A stretch of DNA of 64,000 nt from CAYNRA01 sp046296415 (GTDB taxonomy: Bacteria; Bacteroidota; Bacteroidia; Cytophagales; Spirosomataceae). Below, in pieces: positions 1 to 8,225 of the stretch; positions within the stretch are counted from its first letter, which is position 1; each line of letters begins with the position of its first letter. A program made the position numbers and the translations under genes. Location of the stretch: positions 744,001-808,000 of the forward strand of contig JBKBLN010000001.1 in NCBI GenBank assembly GCA_046296415.1. The letters run 5' to 3'. The notes under the pieces were generated by a model. It had not been told where the DNA came from. It made no database searches and saw only the letters and a list, made by a program, of their open reading frames with translations.

Positions 1-428
1 TGAAAGAGTCCACAGGCGACATCCGGTATATGACCGATATCATCCATACCTTTGGTGACCGATTTAAGATCCTAAGTGGTGTCGATGATCTGGCTCTCGA
101 AAGCTTATTTATGGGGGCCGATGGATGGGTTGCCGGCCTAGTGGACGCATTTCCTCGTGAGACCGTAGTCATTTACGAACTAGCAAAATTAGGACGCTGG
201 GAGGAAGCGAGAGCGATTTATCGCTGGTTTGCGCCACTTTTGCACCTGGATGTGAATACCAAATTTGTCCAAAATATTAAGTTGGCCGAGCAAGTCGTTG
301 GACTCGGAACCGAGTATGTGCGGGAACCTCGATTACCATTAGCTGGGGAGGAGCGGGAGTCAGTTCTCCGGGTCATCGAGGATAGTCTCAAAACACGTCC
401 CGATTTATCTGCTTATTCTGACTTATGA
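1..428 (+). CDS. DapA-family lyase, C-terminal part (probable 1-pyrroline-4-hydroxy-2-carboxylate deaminase)
   Basis: The 5' end lies outside the window; the reading frame is open from base 3. The first visible residues are KESTGD, which is the Schiff-base lysine motif of the dihydrodipicolinate synthase / N-acetylneuraminate lyase (DapA) family, so roughly the C-terminal 140 residues of a ~300-residue TIM-barrel enzyme are present. The next two genes overlap and encode hydroxyproline 2-epimerase and a D-amino acid dehydrogenase; in known hydroxyproline operons the DapA-like member is the deaminase that converts 1-pyrroline-4-hydroxy-2-carboxylate to 2-oxoglutarate semialdehyde. That specific assignment is inferred from context; the family is seen directly. 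Its stop overlaps the next start by 4 nt, so translation is probably coupled. Confidence 0.85.
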   Translation, partial: KESTGDIRYMTDIIHTFGDRFKILSGVDDLALESLFMGADGWVAGLVDAFPRETVVIYELAKLGRWEEARAIYRWFAPLLHLDVNTKFVQNIKLAEQVVGLGTEYVREPRLPLAGEERESVLRVIEDSLKTRPDLSAYSDL

Positions 429-1429
429 AAGCACAATTTGAATGCATAGATGCCCATACTTGTGGGAATCCGGTACGAGTAGTCAAGTCCGGTGGCCCCA
501 CCTTGGAGGGAAGCTCGATGTCCGAACGCCGCCAACATTTCTTAAAGGAATATGATTGGATTCGAAAAGGATTGATGTTTGAGCCGCGTGGACACGATAT
601 GATGTCGGGTAGTATTCTGTATCCTCCCTGTGACCCAGCCAATGATGTAGGGGTATTGTTTATCGAGACCAGCGGGTGTTTGCCTATGTGTGGACATGGA
701 ACCATCGGCACTATCACCATTGCGATTGAAAAAGGACTGATTCAACCGAAAGTGCCGGGTGTGGTTCGAATGGAAGCACCGGCAGGATTGGTGCTTATAT
801 CGTATACTCAAAATGAGAAAGGAAAAGTAACTTCAGTCAAATTAACCAATGTGCCTTCCTACTTGGCAGCCTCTCAGCTTCCGGTGAATTGTCCGGTTTT
901 AGGGGAGCTAAAGGTTGATGTCGCCTATGGAGGTAATTTTTATGCCATTGTCGACGTTCAAGAAAATTTTCCTGGACTTGAACATTTTCGTGCAGATCAA
1001 TTAATTTTTTGGGCACGGGAGATGCGTCGGGAAATGAATGAAAAATACCAGTTTGTCCACCCCCAAGATGCTTCCATTCAAGGGTTAAGTCATATTGAAT
1101 GGACAGGTGCAGTTCTTGACCCATCGAGCACCGCCCGAAATGCGGTGTTCTATGGAGATAAAGCCATTGACCGTTCCCCCTGCGGGACGGGAACTTCCGC
1201 CCGAATGGCTCAATGGGCTGCTCAAGGCAAATTGGTGGAAGGCATGGAATTCATCCATGAAAGCATCATCGGCAGTACGTTTATTGGCCGTATAGAAGGC
1301 AGAGCTCAAGTGGGTGAGTACTCAGCCATACTACCGAGTATTGAAGGTTGGGCTCGGATTTACGGAGAAAATACCATTACCATTGACACGGAAGATGATC
1401 CTTATGCCCTAGGATTTCAAGTCGTATGA
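425..1429 (+). CDS. 4-hydroxyproline 2-epimerase (proline racemase family)
   Basis: A 334-residue proline-racemase-family protein, the usual length. Both catalytic cysteines are present: Cys89 in MCGHGTIG and Cys253 in DRSPCGTGTSA. This separates it from trans-3-hydroxyproline dehydratases, which carry Thr at the second position. It should interconvert trans-4-hydroxy-L-proline and cis-4-hydroxy-D-proline through a two-base mechanism in the cytoplasm. It overlaps the preceding DapA-family gene by 4 nt and the following D-amino acid dehydrogenase gene by 4 nt (ATGA), which is the expected order for hydroxyproline catabolism (epimerase, dehydrogenase, deaminase). A plain proline racemase is the alternative, made less likely by the operon partners. 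Confidence 0.9.
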   Translation: MKAQFECIDAHTCGNPVRVVKSGGPTLEGSSMSERRQHFLKEYDWIRKGLMFEPRGHDMMSGSILYPPCDPANDVGVLFIETSGCLPMCGHGTIGTITIAIEKGLIQPKVPGVVRMEAPAGLVLISYTQNEKGKVTSVKLTNVPSYLAASQLPVNCPVLGELKVDVAYGGNFYAIVDVQENFPGLEHFRADQLIFWAREMRREMNEKYQFVHPQDASIQGLSHIEWTGAVLDPSSTARNAVFYGDKAIDRSPCGTGTSARMAQWAAQGKLVEGMEFIHESIIGSTFIGRIEGRAQVGEYSAILPSIEGWARIYGENTITIDTEDDPYALGFQVV

Positions 1430-2694
1430 AAAATCAAGTTACCATTCTAGGCGGTGGAATTATTGGTCTGTTCTCTGCCTATTATCTTCAAAAACAAGGA
1501 TTTGAGGTTTCAATTCTCGATCAAGGAGATGGCTCAGACGGCTGCTCGCATGGAAATGCCGGCATGGTGGTGCCTAGTCACTTTATCCCGCTGGCTGCGC
1601 CGGGGATGATTGAAAAGGGACTTCGGTGGATGTTTGACCGAGAGAGTCCTTTTTATGTCAAACCACGCCTTTCCCTAGATCTTTTGCGTTGGGGGTGGGC
1701 TTTTTATCAAGCAGCCAATGCCAAACAGGTGGATCGAGCCGTTCCCGCTCTTCGGGATCTGGGCCTGTATAGTCGCCAATTATACCATGATTTAAATGAA
1801 TCGCTTCCTTTTTCCTTTTCTTATGAAGAGAAGGGGTTATTGATGATTTGTCAAAAGGAGGCTACCTTCGATGAAGAGGTAGAGGTTGCCCATAGAGCCC
1901 ATGCTTTAGGTATGGAAGCCCAGATTCTGAGTGCTGAAGAATTACAAAAACGCGAACCCCAGGTCGAAATCTCTACGGTCGGAGGGGTGTTGTATCCCGG
2001 TGACGCGCACCTTTCTCCAAATCAACTTGTGCAGGGTTTACAAGCCCTACTGAAAGAGGAGGGAGTTCAGTTCTTGTATCAATCCCAAGTAGTCGACTGG
2101 CAGCGGTCAGGTGAAAATATCACGCATCTCCGAGTACAATCTTCAAAGGGCTTGCATTGGGTACCCATCGACCGATTGATTTTGGCGGGAGGGGCTTGGT
2201 CAGGGAAATTAGCTCGTCAACTTGGGCAGTTTCTCCCGATGCAATCAGGCAAGGGATACAGTTTTACCCAAGCCCAACCTACGAATCAAACCATTGGTAT
2301 ACCCAGTATTTTATTGGAGGCACGCGTGGCGGTCACACCATTTGGAGAAAAAAATATCCGATTTGGTGGAACTATGGAAATTGGGGAGGTGAACGCCCGA
2401 ATCGACGAGCGGCGCGTGCATGGAATTTGGAAAGCCATCCAACAGTTTTATCCTCAGTATGTCATTCCCAAACCTCGTACCGACCATGTCTGGTACGGAT
2501 TACGTCCTTGCGCACCTGATGGGATGCCCTACATCGGACAATTTCCGAGTATTCAGAATCTTTGGGTAGCCTCTGGGCACGCTATGATGGGCCTTAGTTT
2601 GGCTCCGGCCACTGGAAAAATCATGGCAGATCTATTGTCAGGTCATTCCACCCCTGTATCTTTGGACCTTTACGATCCGGGGCGATTTGCCTGA
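1426..2694 (+). CDS. FAD-dependent D-amino acid (D-hydroxyproline) dehydrogenase
   Basis: A 422-residue DadA-like FAD oxidoreductase. The N-terminus carries the dinucleotide-binding motif GGGIIGLFSAYYL (residues ~9-21) and the C-terminal part has the typical GLRPCAPDGMPYIG and SGHAMMGLSLAPATG flavin-contact segments. In a hydroxyproline operon this enzyme oxidises cis-4-hydroxy-D-proline to 1-pyrroline-4-hydroxy-2-carboxylate and passes electrons to the respiratory chain. The start overlaps the epimerase stop by 4 nt. Substrate is inferred from the neighbours; a general D-amino acid dehydrogenase cannot be ruled out. No signal peptide; probably a peripheral inner-membrane enzyme. Confidence 0.88.
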   Translation: MKNQVTILGGGIIGLFSAYYLQKQGFEVSILDQGDGSDGCSHGNAGMVVPSHFIPLAAPGMIEKGLRWMFDRESPFYVKPRLSLDLLRWGWAFYQAANAKQVDRAVPALRDLGLYSRQLYHDLNESLPFSFSYEEKGLLMICQKEATFDEEVEVAHRAHALGMEAQILSAEELQKREPQVEISTVGGVLYPGDAHLSPNQLVQGLQALLKEEGVQFLYQSQVVDWQRSGENITHLRVQSSKGLHWVPIDRLILAGGAWSGKLARQLGQFLPMQSGKGYSFTQAQPTNQTIGIPSILLEARVAVTPFGEKNIRFGGTMEIGEVNARIDERRVHGIWKAIQQFYPQYVIPKPRTDHVWYGLRPCAPDGMPYIGQFPSIQNLWVASGHAMMGLSLAPATGKIMADLLSGHSTPVSLDLYDPGRFA

Positions 2695-2701
2695 TGATAC
2701 G

Positions 2702-4486
2702 ATGAACGATATAAAACGTAGGTATTACGAATGGTATGATCGCGGGGTGATCTTTCGAAGTCAAATCAATCGACTTCTTTTCTGGATCTTGTTGATTAGC
2801 CTTGGACTAGTCATTTACCAAATTAGTTTCCCAAAAGAAAGCGTCATTCATGATCGAGTCAATGACCTGCTCCGGCAGATCCCTCGTGTCCTGATCCCAA
2901 TTTACCTTTACAAATGGATTTTACCCTTTTTAGCTCCAGCCAAACATGGTCATCCACTTGCCAAAGATGCCTCTGACCTCGTTTTTGCTTTGGGTTTATT
3001 CGCTTTTCATGTTTTGAAACATAGCCACTGGCTTTTAGAGAGTGAATGGTTCTTGTACATCATTCTTGCTCTCGTGGCTAGCTTTAAGTTGATGCGGGAG
3101 AGTGAACTGTTAAAAAGTACGGTACTGAATCCTTCCCTTTTGTTAGCTGGAAGTTTCATTTTATTAATCCTCATCGGAACTGCAATTTTGTTGATTCCGG
3201 GGGCTAGTTACGGAAATCTATCCTTTATCGATGCACTCTTTTTATCTACCAGTGCTGTTTGTATTACAGGATTGGCCTCCGTCGACCCTGGTGTAGCCCT
3301 AACGCCCTTGGGCCATGCATCGTTGCTGGTGTTAATCCAACTCGGGGGGCTCGGCTTAATGACCTTCACCAATTTCTTTTCGTACCTTTTTAAAGGTGGC
3401 ATGTCGTTTCATAACCACATGGTGATGTCCAATTTGATTGAAACCAATACCCCCAGTTCTTTGGCCTCTATATTACTTAAAATATTTGTGTACACGGGGT
3501 TGATCGAACTTTTAGGGGCACTATTGATATGGTGGTGTACAGATTGGCCAGGAGATGCCGATTTTTTAACCTCCTTGTTCCATAGTATTTCCGCTTTTTG
3601 TAATGCGGGATTCTCTACCTTGGAGGGTGGGCTGTATCATCCCCAGGTTCGTTTTTCCTATAGTTTGCAGCTCATTATTTCTTTTTTGATCATTTTAGGG
3701 GGTATTGGCTTTCCGGTGGTTATTGATATGTACGATTCCTTAAAGCGCATATTTGTAGCCAATATTTGGCGGGATTGGGGTAAAAAGAGAGGTTTTATCT
3801 CGCCCGCCCGGTATTTAACAGTTCATTCACGCTTGGTACTGACGTCTACCTTAGTATTGCTGCTGCTCGGGATGTTGGTGTTTTTTGTAGCCGAGCGAAA
3901 TAACGTTTTGAAAGAACATACGACCTGGACAGGTAAATGGGTTGCCTCTTTTTTCGGTTCTGTCACCCCAAGAACGGCCGGTTTTGCTTCGTTTGATGTG
4001 GGTAGCCTGATGCAGGGTACGGTATTGGCTTATTTGCTACTGATGTGGATTGGTGCTTCCCCTAGTTCTACCGGAGGAGGCGTAAAAACCACTACATTTG
4101 CCATTGCCTTTTCCAATGTAATTGCCTTGGCACGAGGAAAAGACCGAGTAGAATTATTTCGACGTGAGATTTCGAGCGAATCGATTCGGAGGGCCTTTGC
4201 CGTTATTTTTCTCTCGTTGATCATAATTGGACTAGCCATCTTTTTAATCTCGCTGTTAGAACCACATCAAAGTCTTACGCGGATCGCCTTCGAGTGCTTC
4301 TCGGCTTACAGTACCGTAGGCTTGTCGATGAACCTGACGCCGGAATTAGGCACCGGAAGTAAATACGTATTAATTGTCACCATGATCATCGGTCGGATCG
4401 GACTCTTTACTTTCCTCGTTGGGGTCCTTCAAAAATCCCCGGCTCATGCGTACCGTTATCCAAAAGAAAATGTCTTAATCATTTAA
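2702..4486 (+). CDS. TrkH/KtrB-family potassium transporter, membrane subunit
   Basis: A 594-residue polytopic membrane protein. Four pore-loop segments of the TrkH/KtrB family can be read in order: SAVCITGLASVD, SAFCNAGFSTLEGG, VTPRTAGFASFD and AYSTVGLSM, each with the selectivity-filter glycine. An extra ~150-residue N-terminal region with several hydrophobic segments precedes the conserved core, as in several Bacteroidota homologues. I chose the ATG at 2702; a TTG at 2687 would add five residues and overlap the preceding gene. It is followed after 4 nt by a KtrA-like regulatory subunit, so the two should form one K+ uptake complex. It is probably unrelated in function to the upstream hydroxyproline genes. 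Confidence 0.92.
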   Translation: MNDIKRRYYEWYDRGVIFRSQINRLLFWILLISLGLVIYQISFPKESVIHDRVNDLLRQIPRVLIPIYLYKWILPFLAPAKHGHPLAKDASDLVFALGLFAFHVLKHSHWLLESEWFLYIILALVASFKLMRESELLKSTVLNPSLLLAGSFILLILIGTAILLIPGASYGNLSFIDALFLSTSAVCITGLASVDPGVALTPLGHASLLVLIQLGGLGLMTFTNFFSYLFKGGMSFHNHMVMSNLIETNTPSSLASILLKIFVYTGLIELLGALLIWWCTDWPGDADFLTSLFHSISAFCNAGFSTLEGGLYHPQVRFSYSLQLIISFLIILGGIGFPVVIDMYDSLKRIFVANIWRDWGKKRGFISPARYLTVHSRLVLTSTLVLLLLGMLVFFVAERNNVLKEHTTWTGKWVASFFGSVTPRTAGFASFDVGSLMQGTVLAYLLLMWIGASPSSTGGGVKTTTFAIAFSNVIALARGKDRVELFRREISSESIRRAFAVIFLSLIIIGLAIFLISLLEPHQSLTRIAFECFSAYSTVGLSMNLTPELGTGSKYVLIVTMIIGRIGLFTFLVGVLQKSPAHAYRYPKENVLII

Positions 4487-4490
4487 TCAA

Positions 4491-5183
4491 ATGAAATATA
4501 TCATCATCGGTTTAGGGAATTTCGGATCTACGTTGGCGATACGACTGACGGAAAGTGGTCATGAAGTTTTTGGGGTCGACTCCCGGATGGAATTGGTTGA
4601 ATTGTACAAAGATAAAATCAGTCATACACTTTGTATGGACATGGCGAAACCCAAATCGCTGTCTGCTCTTCCCGTTTCCGATGCCGACATGGTAGTGGTT
4701 GCCATTGGCGAGGATGTTGGGGCCTCCATCTTAACCACAGCAATTTTGAAACAACACAATGCCAAGCGCATTATTGGGCGTTCTATCAATCCCCTTCATA
4801 AAACAGTTTTGGAATCCATTGGATTGGATACCATTTTTAATCCAGAAGAGTTGGCCGCAGAACTTTTCGCCAAACAGCTCGAGATGAAAGGGGTTATCGA
4901 ATCGTTTGATTTATCACCCGAATGTTCCATCCTAGAGATCCAGGTACCTGATCGCTATTTGGGACTCGAAATTGGGGCGCTTGATTTTGAAGAAAAGTAT
5001 AATTTGAAACTAATCGCCCTCAAGCATTTTGAACGAAAAAGAAATTTGTTGGGATTGCCCACCACACGGTCTCGGGTGGAGATGAAAGTCGATCCTCAAC
5101 ATGTGTTGGATGCATCCGATATTTTGGTCATGATGGGGAATTTTGAGGACTTGCAGCGGATGGTGGGTAAAAAAGAAGACTAA
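4491..5183 (+). CDS. KtrA/TrkA-family potassium uptake regulatory subunit (RCK)
   Basis: A 230-residue cytoplasmic protein with one RCK unit: an N-terminal Rossmann domain starting with the NAD/ATP-binding motif IIGLGNFGSTLA (residues ~4-15) and a C-terminal RCK_C (TrkA_C) domain from about residue 140, ending in DILVMMGNFEDLQRM. The single-RCK length matches KtrA rather than the tandem-RCK TrkA of Proteobacteria. It starts 4 nt after the TrkH-type subunit gene, so it is the gating partner that binds nucleotides and regulates K+ flow. Confidence 0.92.
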   Translation: MKYIIIGLGNFGSTLAIRLTESGHEVFGVDSRMELVELYKDKISHTLCMDMAKPKSLSALPVSDADMVVVAIGEDVGASILTTAILKQHNAKRIIGRSINPLHKTVLESIGLDTIFNPEELAAELFAKQLEMKGVIESFDLSPECSILEIQVPDRYLGLEIGALDFEEKYNLKLIALKHFERKRNLLGLPTTRSRVEMKVDPQHVLDASDILVMMGNFEDLQRMVGKKED

Positions 5184-5258
5184 AGTTTAACATTCTTTAA
5201 CAGCAGCCGTTAAACGAACCTTTGTCACTGTTCGTTTACAAGAAAAAATCGAAATTCT

Positions 5259-6428
5259 ATGCGTCTTATTCTTCTCTTTACTTGGTTTTTGGGCCTCAGC
5301 CTGGCCAGTTTGGGGCAGATTACTGATTTCCCCAAAGTTACGAAAAGTACTTCCCGTGAGACCCGCATTGAGCGAATTGAGCTCACCGCCGAAGCAACTA
5401 TTTTAACCATGGTATTTCGGACCGACGAGAAGGGCTCCAACCTACCCGATATGCCCCCTATGTTTCAAGATCCTAGACTGAGACCGGGAGTCACCAGTTC
5501 TATTAGCATTCAGCCCACCTCTTATTTGCAAACAAGTTCAGGTAAAAAACTAGGATTCAAAAAAGCGGTAGGTATTCCCGAGGCCCCAGATCGGCGTTCG
5601 GTGAAGCCGGGGGAAACCGTTAAATTCACCTTGTATTTCGAACGTATTCCACCTGGTTTTGAACGAATCGACTTTGTTGAGTCGGCCGCTGATCCGAAAG
5701 ATGGTTTTTCGTATTGGAATTTCTACGGTATTCAAATTCTGAATCCGGCCGATGCTAATCGTCCTGTTTATTTTAGTTTTCGGGGTAAAGTAATCAATCA
5801 AAACACCGACGAGCCTATTCGGGCCAGCGTTTGGTGTTTGGATTCGGAAGGGCGGGTACTTGACTCACTGCTGACCTCCCGCTCAGGGACTTTTGAGTTC
5901 GAAGCCCCCGCTGGCCCCATTCTATTGAGGGCACAAGCCCCAGATTTTGAAAGTACCGAGCTGCGATACACACTTCGTGACCAAACAGGAGATCGTCCGA
6001 TCACCCTGTGGTTGAGTCCAAATACCCCGGAGACTATAAAATCCATAGCCAATGAATCCAAACGATTCACGCTCGACCAAGTGTATTTCCCGACGGGTCG
6101 GGCAGACTTGCTGTCCTCTTCCTATCCTCAATTAGATAGTTTAGCTAGGTATTTAACCGATAACCCTTCCTTGAAAATTCGAATCGAAGGGCATACCGAT
6201 CGGGTGGGTGATAAAACACTCAATCAGAAATTGTCGTTGGATCGGGCATTCCGGGTAAGGGAATATCTAATTAAAAAAGGTGTCCCGGGAGAACGACTCA
6301 GCTTTGTGGGATATGGCGATACCCGCCCCAAAGTATCGGGAGACTCAGAGGAGGAAAGACAGCAAAACCGCCGAGTCGAATTTGTTATTCTCGATGAAGA
6401 GGGAAAAAAAACACAAGAGAAAGATTGA
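5259..6428 (+). CDS. OmpA-family protein
   Basis: A 389-residue exported protein. Residues 1-19 form a signal peptide ending ...LASLGQ. The middle (about residues 175-245) looks like a carboxypeptidase-regulatory or Ig-like beta-sandwich (FRGKVINQNTDEPI). The C-terminal ~110 residues are an OmpA/MotB peptidoglycan-binding domain: an FPTGRADL segment, then IEGHTDRVGD and RVEFVIL, including the usual Asp and Arg that contact diaminopimelate. It probably sits in the periplasm or outer membrane and tethers it to the cell wall. It lies 75 nt upstream-separated from the potassium genes and 73 nt before ExbB/ExbD; a shared envelope role is plausible but not shown. The region before it (AACCTTTG near 5216) is close to a Bacteroidota -7 box. 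Confidence 0.88.
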   Translation: MRLILLFTWFLGLSLASLGQITDFPKVTKSTSRETRIERIELTAEATILTMVFRTDEKGSNLPDMPPMFQDPRLRPGVTSSISIQPTSYLQTSSGKKLGFKKAVGIPEAPDRRSVKPGETVKFTLYFERIPPGFERIDFVESAADPKDGFSYWNFYGIQILNPADANRPVYFSFRGKVINQNTDEPIRASVWCLDSEGRVLDSLLTSRSGTFEFEAPAGPILLRAQAPDFESTELRYTLRDQTGDRPITLWLSPNTPETIKSIANESKRFTLDQVYFPTGRADLLSSSYPQLDSLARYLTDNPSLKIRIEGHTDRVGDKTLNQKLSLDRAFRVREYLIKKGVPGERLSFVGYGDTRPKVSGDSEEERQQNRRVEFVILDEEGKKTQEKD

Positions 6429-6501
6429 ACCAATGATTTGTTTTAACTTGCAAAATAATTTTCGTTAAATACGAGTTAGTTAGAAAAATCAACCCGAATC
6501 C

Positions 6502-7179
6502 ATGTTGAATCTCATTCTTCTTCAGGTGACAGACAGCCTTTCCACCGCTACCACCATCCAGAGTATTAATTATTTTGAGTTATTATTAAAAGGTGGGATC
6601 GTGGTTTACCCGATCTTATTGCTTTTGCTTTTTACTTTGTATTTGATTGTTGAACGGTACATGTTCATCAAGTCAGCATCCAATATTGATTATGGATTTT
6701 TACGGTCTTTAAAAGACAATATTCTTCGGGGTGATCTCCGAACGGCCACTACGCTATGCAAGAGCACTAATCTGCCGATTGCGCGTATATTGGAGAAAGG
6801 AATTACGCGGATTGGCCGGCCAGTGAAAGACATTGAGAGCGCGATTGAAATTCAATCCAATCTGGAAATATCCAAAATGGAAAAAAATATGGGCTATCTT
6901 GGTTTGATTGCCGGGGTGGCGCCTACCTTAGGGTTTGTGGGGACCATTTCAGGTATCATCCGCATTTTTTACGAAATTTCTGTTACAGGAAACTTCTCGA
7001 TCGAGACCATCTCCAATGGTTTGTATGAAAAAATGATCGCTTCTTTTTCTGGACTAGTGGTAGGTCTTATTGCCTATGCCGCTTATCATGGAATCAACAT
7101 GATGATTGATAAGTTTAGCATACATTTACAAGCTACTGTGATGGACTTTTTAGATACTTTAAATGAACCAGCCAAATGA
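6502..7179 (+). CDS. MotA/TolQ/ExbB proton channel family protein
   Basis: A 225-residue inner-membrane protein with three hydrophobic segments (about residues 28-50, 130-155 and 175-200) and the family signature MGYLGLIAGVAPTLGFVGTISG split here over residues ~134-155. It is the channel half of an ExbB-ExbD type motor that converts proton flow to work at the outer membrane. The ExbD partner overlaps it by 4 nt. No TonB gene is adjacent, so it may energise TonB encoded elsewhere or act as a TolQ equivalent. Confidence 0.9.
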   Translation: MLNLILLQVTDSLSTATTIQSINYFELLLKGGIVVYPILLLLLFTLYLIVERYMFIKSASNIDYGFLRSLKDNILRGDLRTATTLCKSTNLPIARILEKGITRIGRPVKDIESAIEIQSNLEISKMEKNMGYLGLIAGVAPTLGFVGTISGIIRIFYEISVTGNFSIETISNGLYEKMIASFSGLVVGLIAYAAYHGINMMIDKFSIHLQATVMDFLDTLNEPAK

Positions 7180-7574
7180 AACTAAAACGCCAACGTCGTT
7201 TTGAGGCGGAAGTTCAAACGGCCTCATTAAACGACATCATGTTTTTCTTGCTGTTGTTCTTTCTAATTGTGGCGACATTGGGGAGTCCGAATGTGATTAA
7301 GTTACTTCTACCGAAATCGGACGCGAGCTCACACGATGTAAGTAAACAACCGGTGACACTATCGATCACGGAAGATAAAGCGTATTATATTGATCGAACC
7401 CCGGTCCCTCTGCCCGAGCTAGAAGCCCGGTTGCAACAAGCTACCGCCAATATGGAAGAGCCCACTGTCATTTTGAGGGCCGAGCAATCCCTCACCATTC
7501 AGGATCTGGTGGAGGTGATGTCGATGGGTGCCCGACTTAAAATTCGAATGGTATTAGCCACCGAACTTAAATAA
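7176..7574 (+). CDS. ExbD/TolR-family biopolymer transporter
   Basis: A 132-residue protein with a short cytoplasmic N-terminus, one transmembrane helix (about residues 20-42) and a periplasmic domain, the standard ExbD/TolR layout. The helix carries the expected Asp near its start (ASLNDIMFFLLLFF, Asp20), which is the proton-carrying residue of the family. It overlaps the ExbB gene by 4 nt. Only one ExbD copy is present here, whereas many Bacteroidota have two in tandem. A terminator hairpin follows at 7595-7627. Confidence 0.88.
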   Translation: MKLKRQRRFEAEVQTASLNDIMFFLLLFFLIVATLGSPNVIKLLLPKSDASSHDVSKQPVTLSITEDKAYYIDRTPVPLPELEARLQQATANMEEPTVILRAEQSLTIQDLVEVMSMGARLKIRMVLATELK

Positions 7575-7594
7575 GTAAAGTGCTTGTGTTAAGG

Positions 7595-7627
7595 AAGGTT
7601 CAATCCTAATGGGGGTTGAACCTTTTT
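7595..7627. terminator. Bidirectional intrinsic terminator between exbD-like gene and a convergent gene
   Basis: AAGGTTCAA (7595-7603) pairs with TTGAACCTT (7616-7624), 9 bp perfect, 12-nt loop, followed by a T run on the plus strand. The left arm also has an A-rich flank so it could work in both directions; it overlaps the last codons of the convergent gene. Confidence 0.75.
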
Positions 7628-8043
7628 AATTCTAAGGAAGTGTACACCGATTTTCCACGAAATCCTTGCCAAAATAACCAAATAAGTACCGGTAAGATCA
7701 TCCCTAGACTCCAATCTGCTCGCATATACCCCCAAAGAAAGAGTAAAAAATAACAAGCAAAGGCAATTTGCGTAAAGGCTCCTCGGCTAGTAGGTTTCTG
7801 AAATCTCAGGCAATTATCGAGAATATGAAAATGTAAGATCTCAAATTCCTTTTTTACCTCTATAGGATAGCTGATCCATTTGCCGTGGTATTGAATATCC
7901 AAATGATATCTACCCGGATGTAGATCGTGCTGAATCTCCGGATTTTTCGGCGTGAGCACCCCAATAGTGATACCATCCAAACGAATGGGATATGGCCTGA
8001 TGAACCAACCCTGCTTTAATTGAATACGTATTTTTCCTTTCAT
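7606..8043 (-). CDS. Hypothetical membrane protein with N-terminal PEGA-like domain
   Basis: A 145-residue protein of unknown function. The first ~80 residues look like a small beta-rich, PEGA-like or Ig-like fold (RLDGITIGVL, LHPGRYHLDIQYHGKW), followed by two predicted membrane helices (about residues 90-107 and 110-127) and a short basic tail. I chose the ATG at 8043; a TTG at 8088 would add 15 basic residues without hydrophobicity. It is convergent with exbD and divergent from the iron-type operon. I do not recognise a named family. Confidence 0.6.
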   Translation of the reverse strand: MKGKIRIQLKQGWFIRPYPIRLDGITIGVLTPKNPEIQHDLHPGRYHLDIQYHGKWISYPIEVKKEFEILHFHILDNCLRFQKPTSRGAFTQIAFACYFLLFLWGYMRADWSLGMILPVLIWLFWQGFRGKSVYTSLELKRFNPH

Positions 8044-8139
8044 GGGTCTATTTTTTTCGAATATCGCCTTTTCTCTCCTTTTTCTCAAAAAATATAGACC
8101 TTATCAATGACTCAATTCCTCAAGTCTTGTAAATAGATT

Positions 8140-8194
8140 AATTCTAAATAATTAAGATTTTATTTGGATCAATTCTAAATAGGGTTTAGTTTTG
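8140..8194 (+). promoter_or_regulatory. Promoter and duplicated operator-like repeat of the imelysin/TonB operon
   Basis: TTTG at 8163-8166, a 20-nt spacer and TAGTTTTG at 8187-8194 exactly fit the Bacteroidota TTG / TAnnTTTG promoter. The 11-mer AATTCTAAATA occurs twice, at 8140-8150 and 8171-8181, 31 bp apart (about three helical turns). The second copy lies inside the spacer and is part of an inverted repeat CTAAA-5 nt-TTTAG (8175-8189) that runs into the -7 box. A repressor bound here would block RNA polymerase; given the iron-type genes downstream, Fur or a Fur-like protein is the obvious candidate, by inference. Confidence 0.6.
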
Positions 8195-8225
8195 CGTTAC
8201 CAAACTTGATAAATCCTACAACAAA

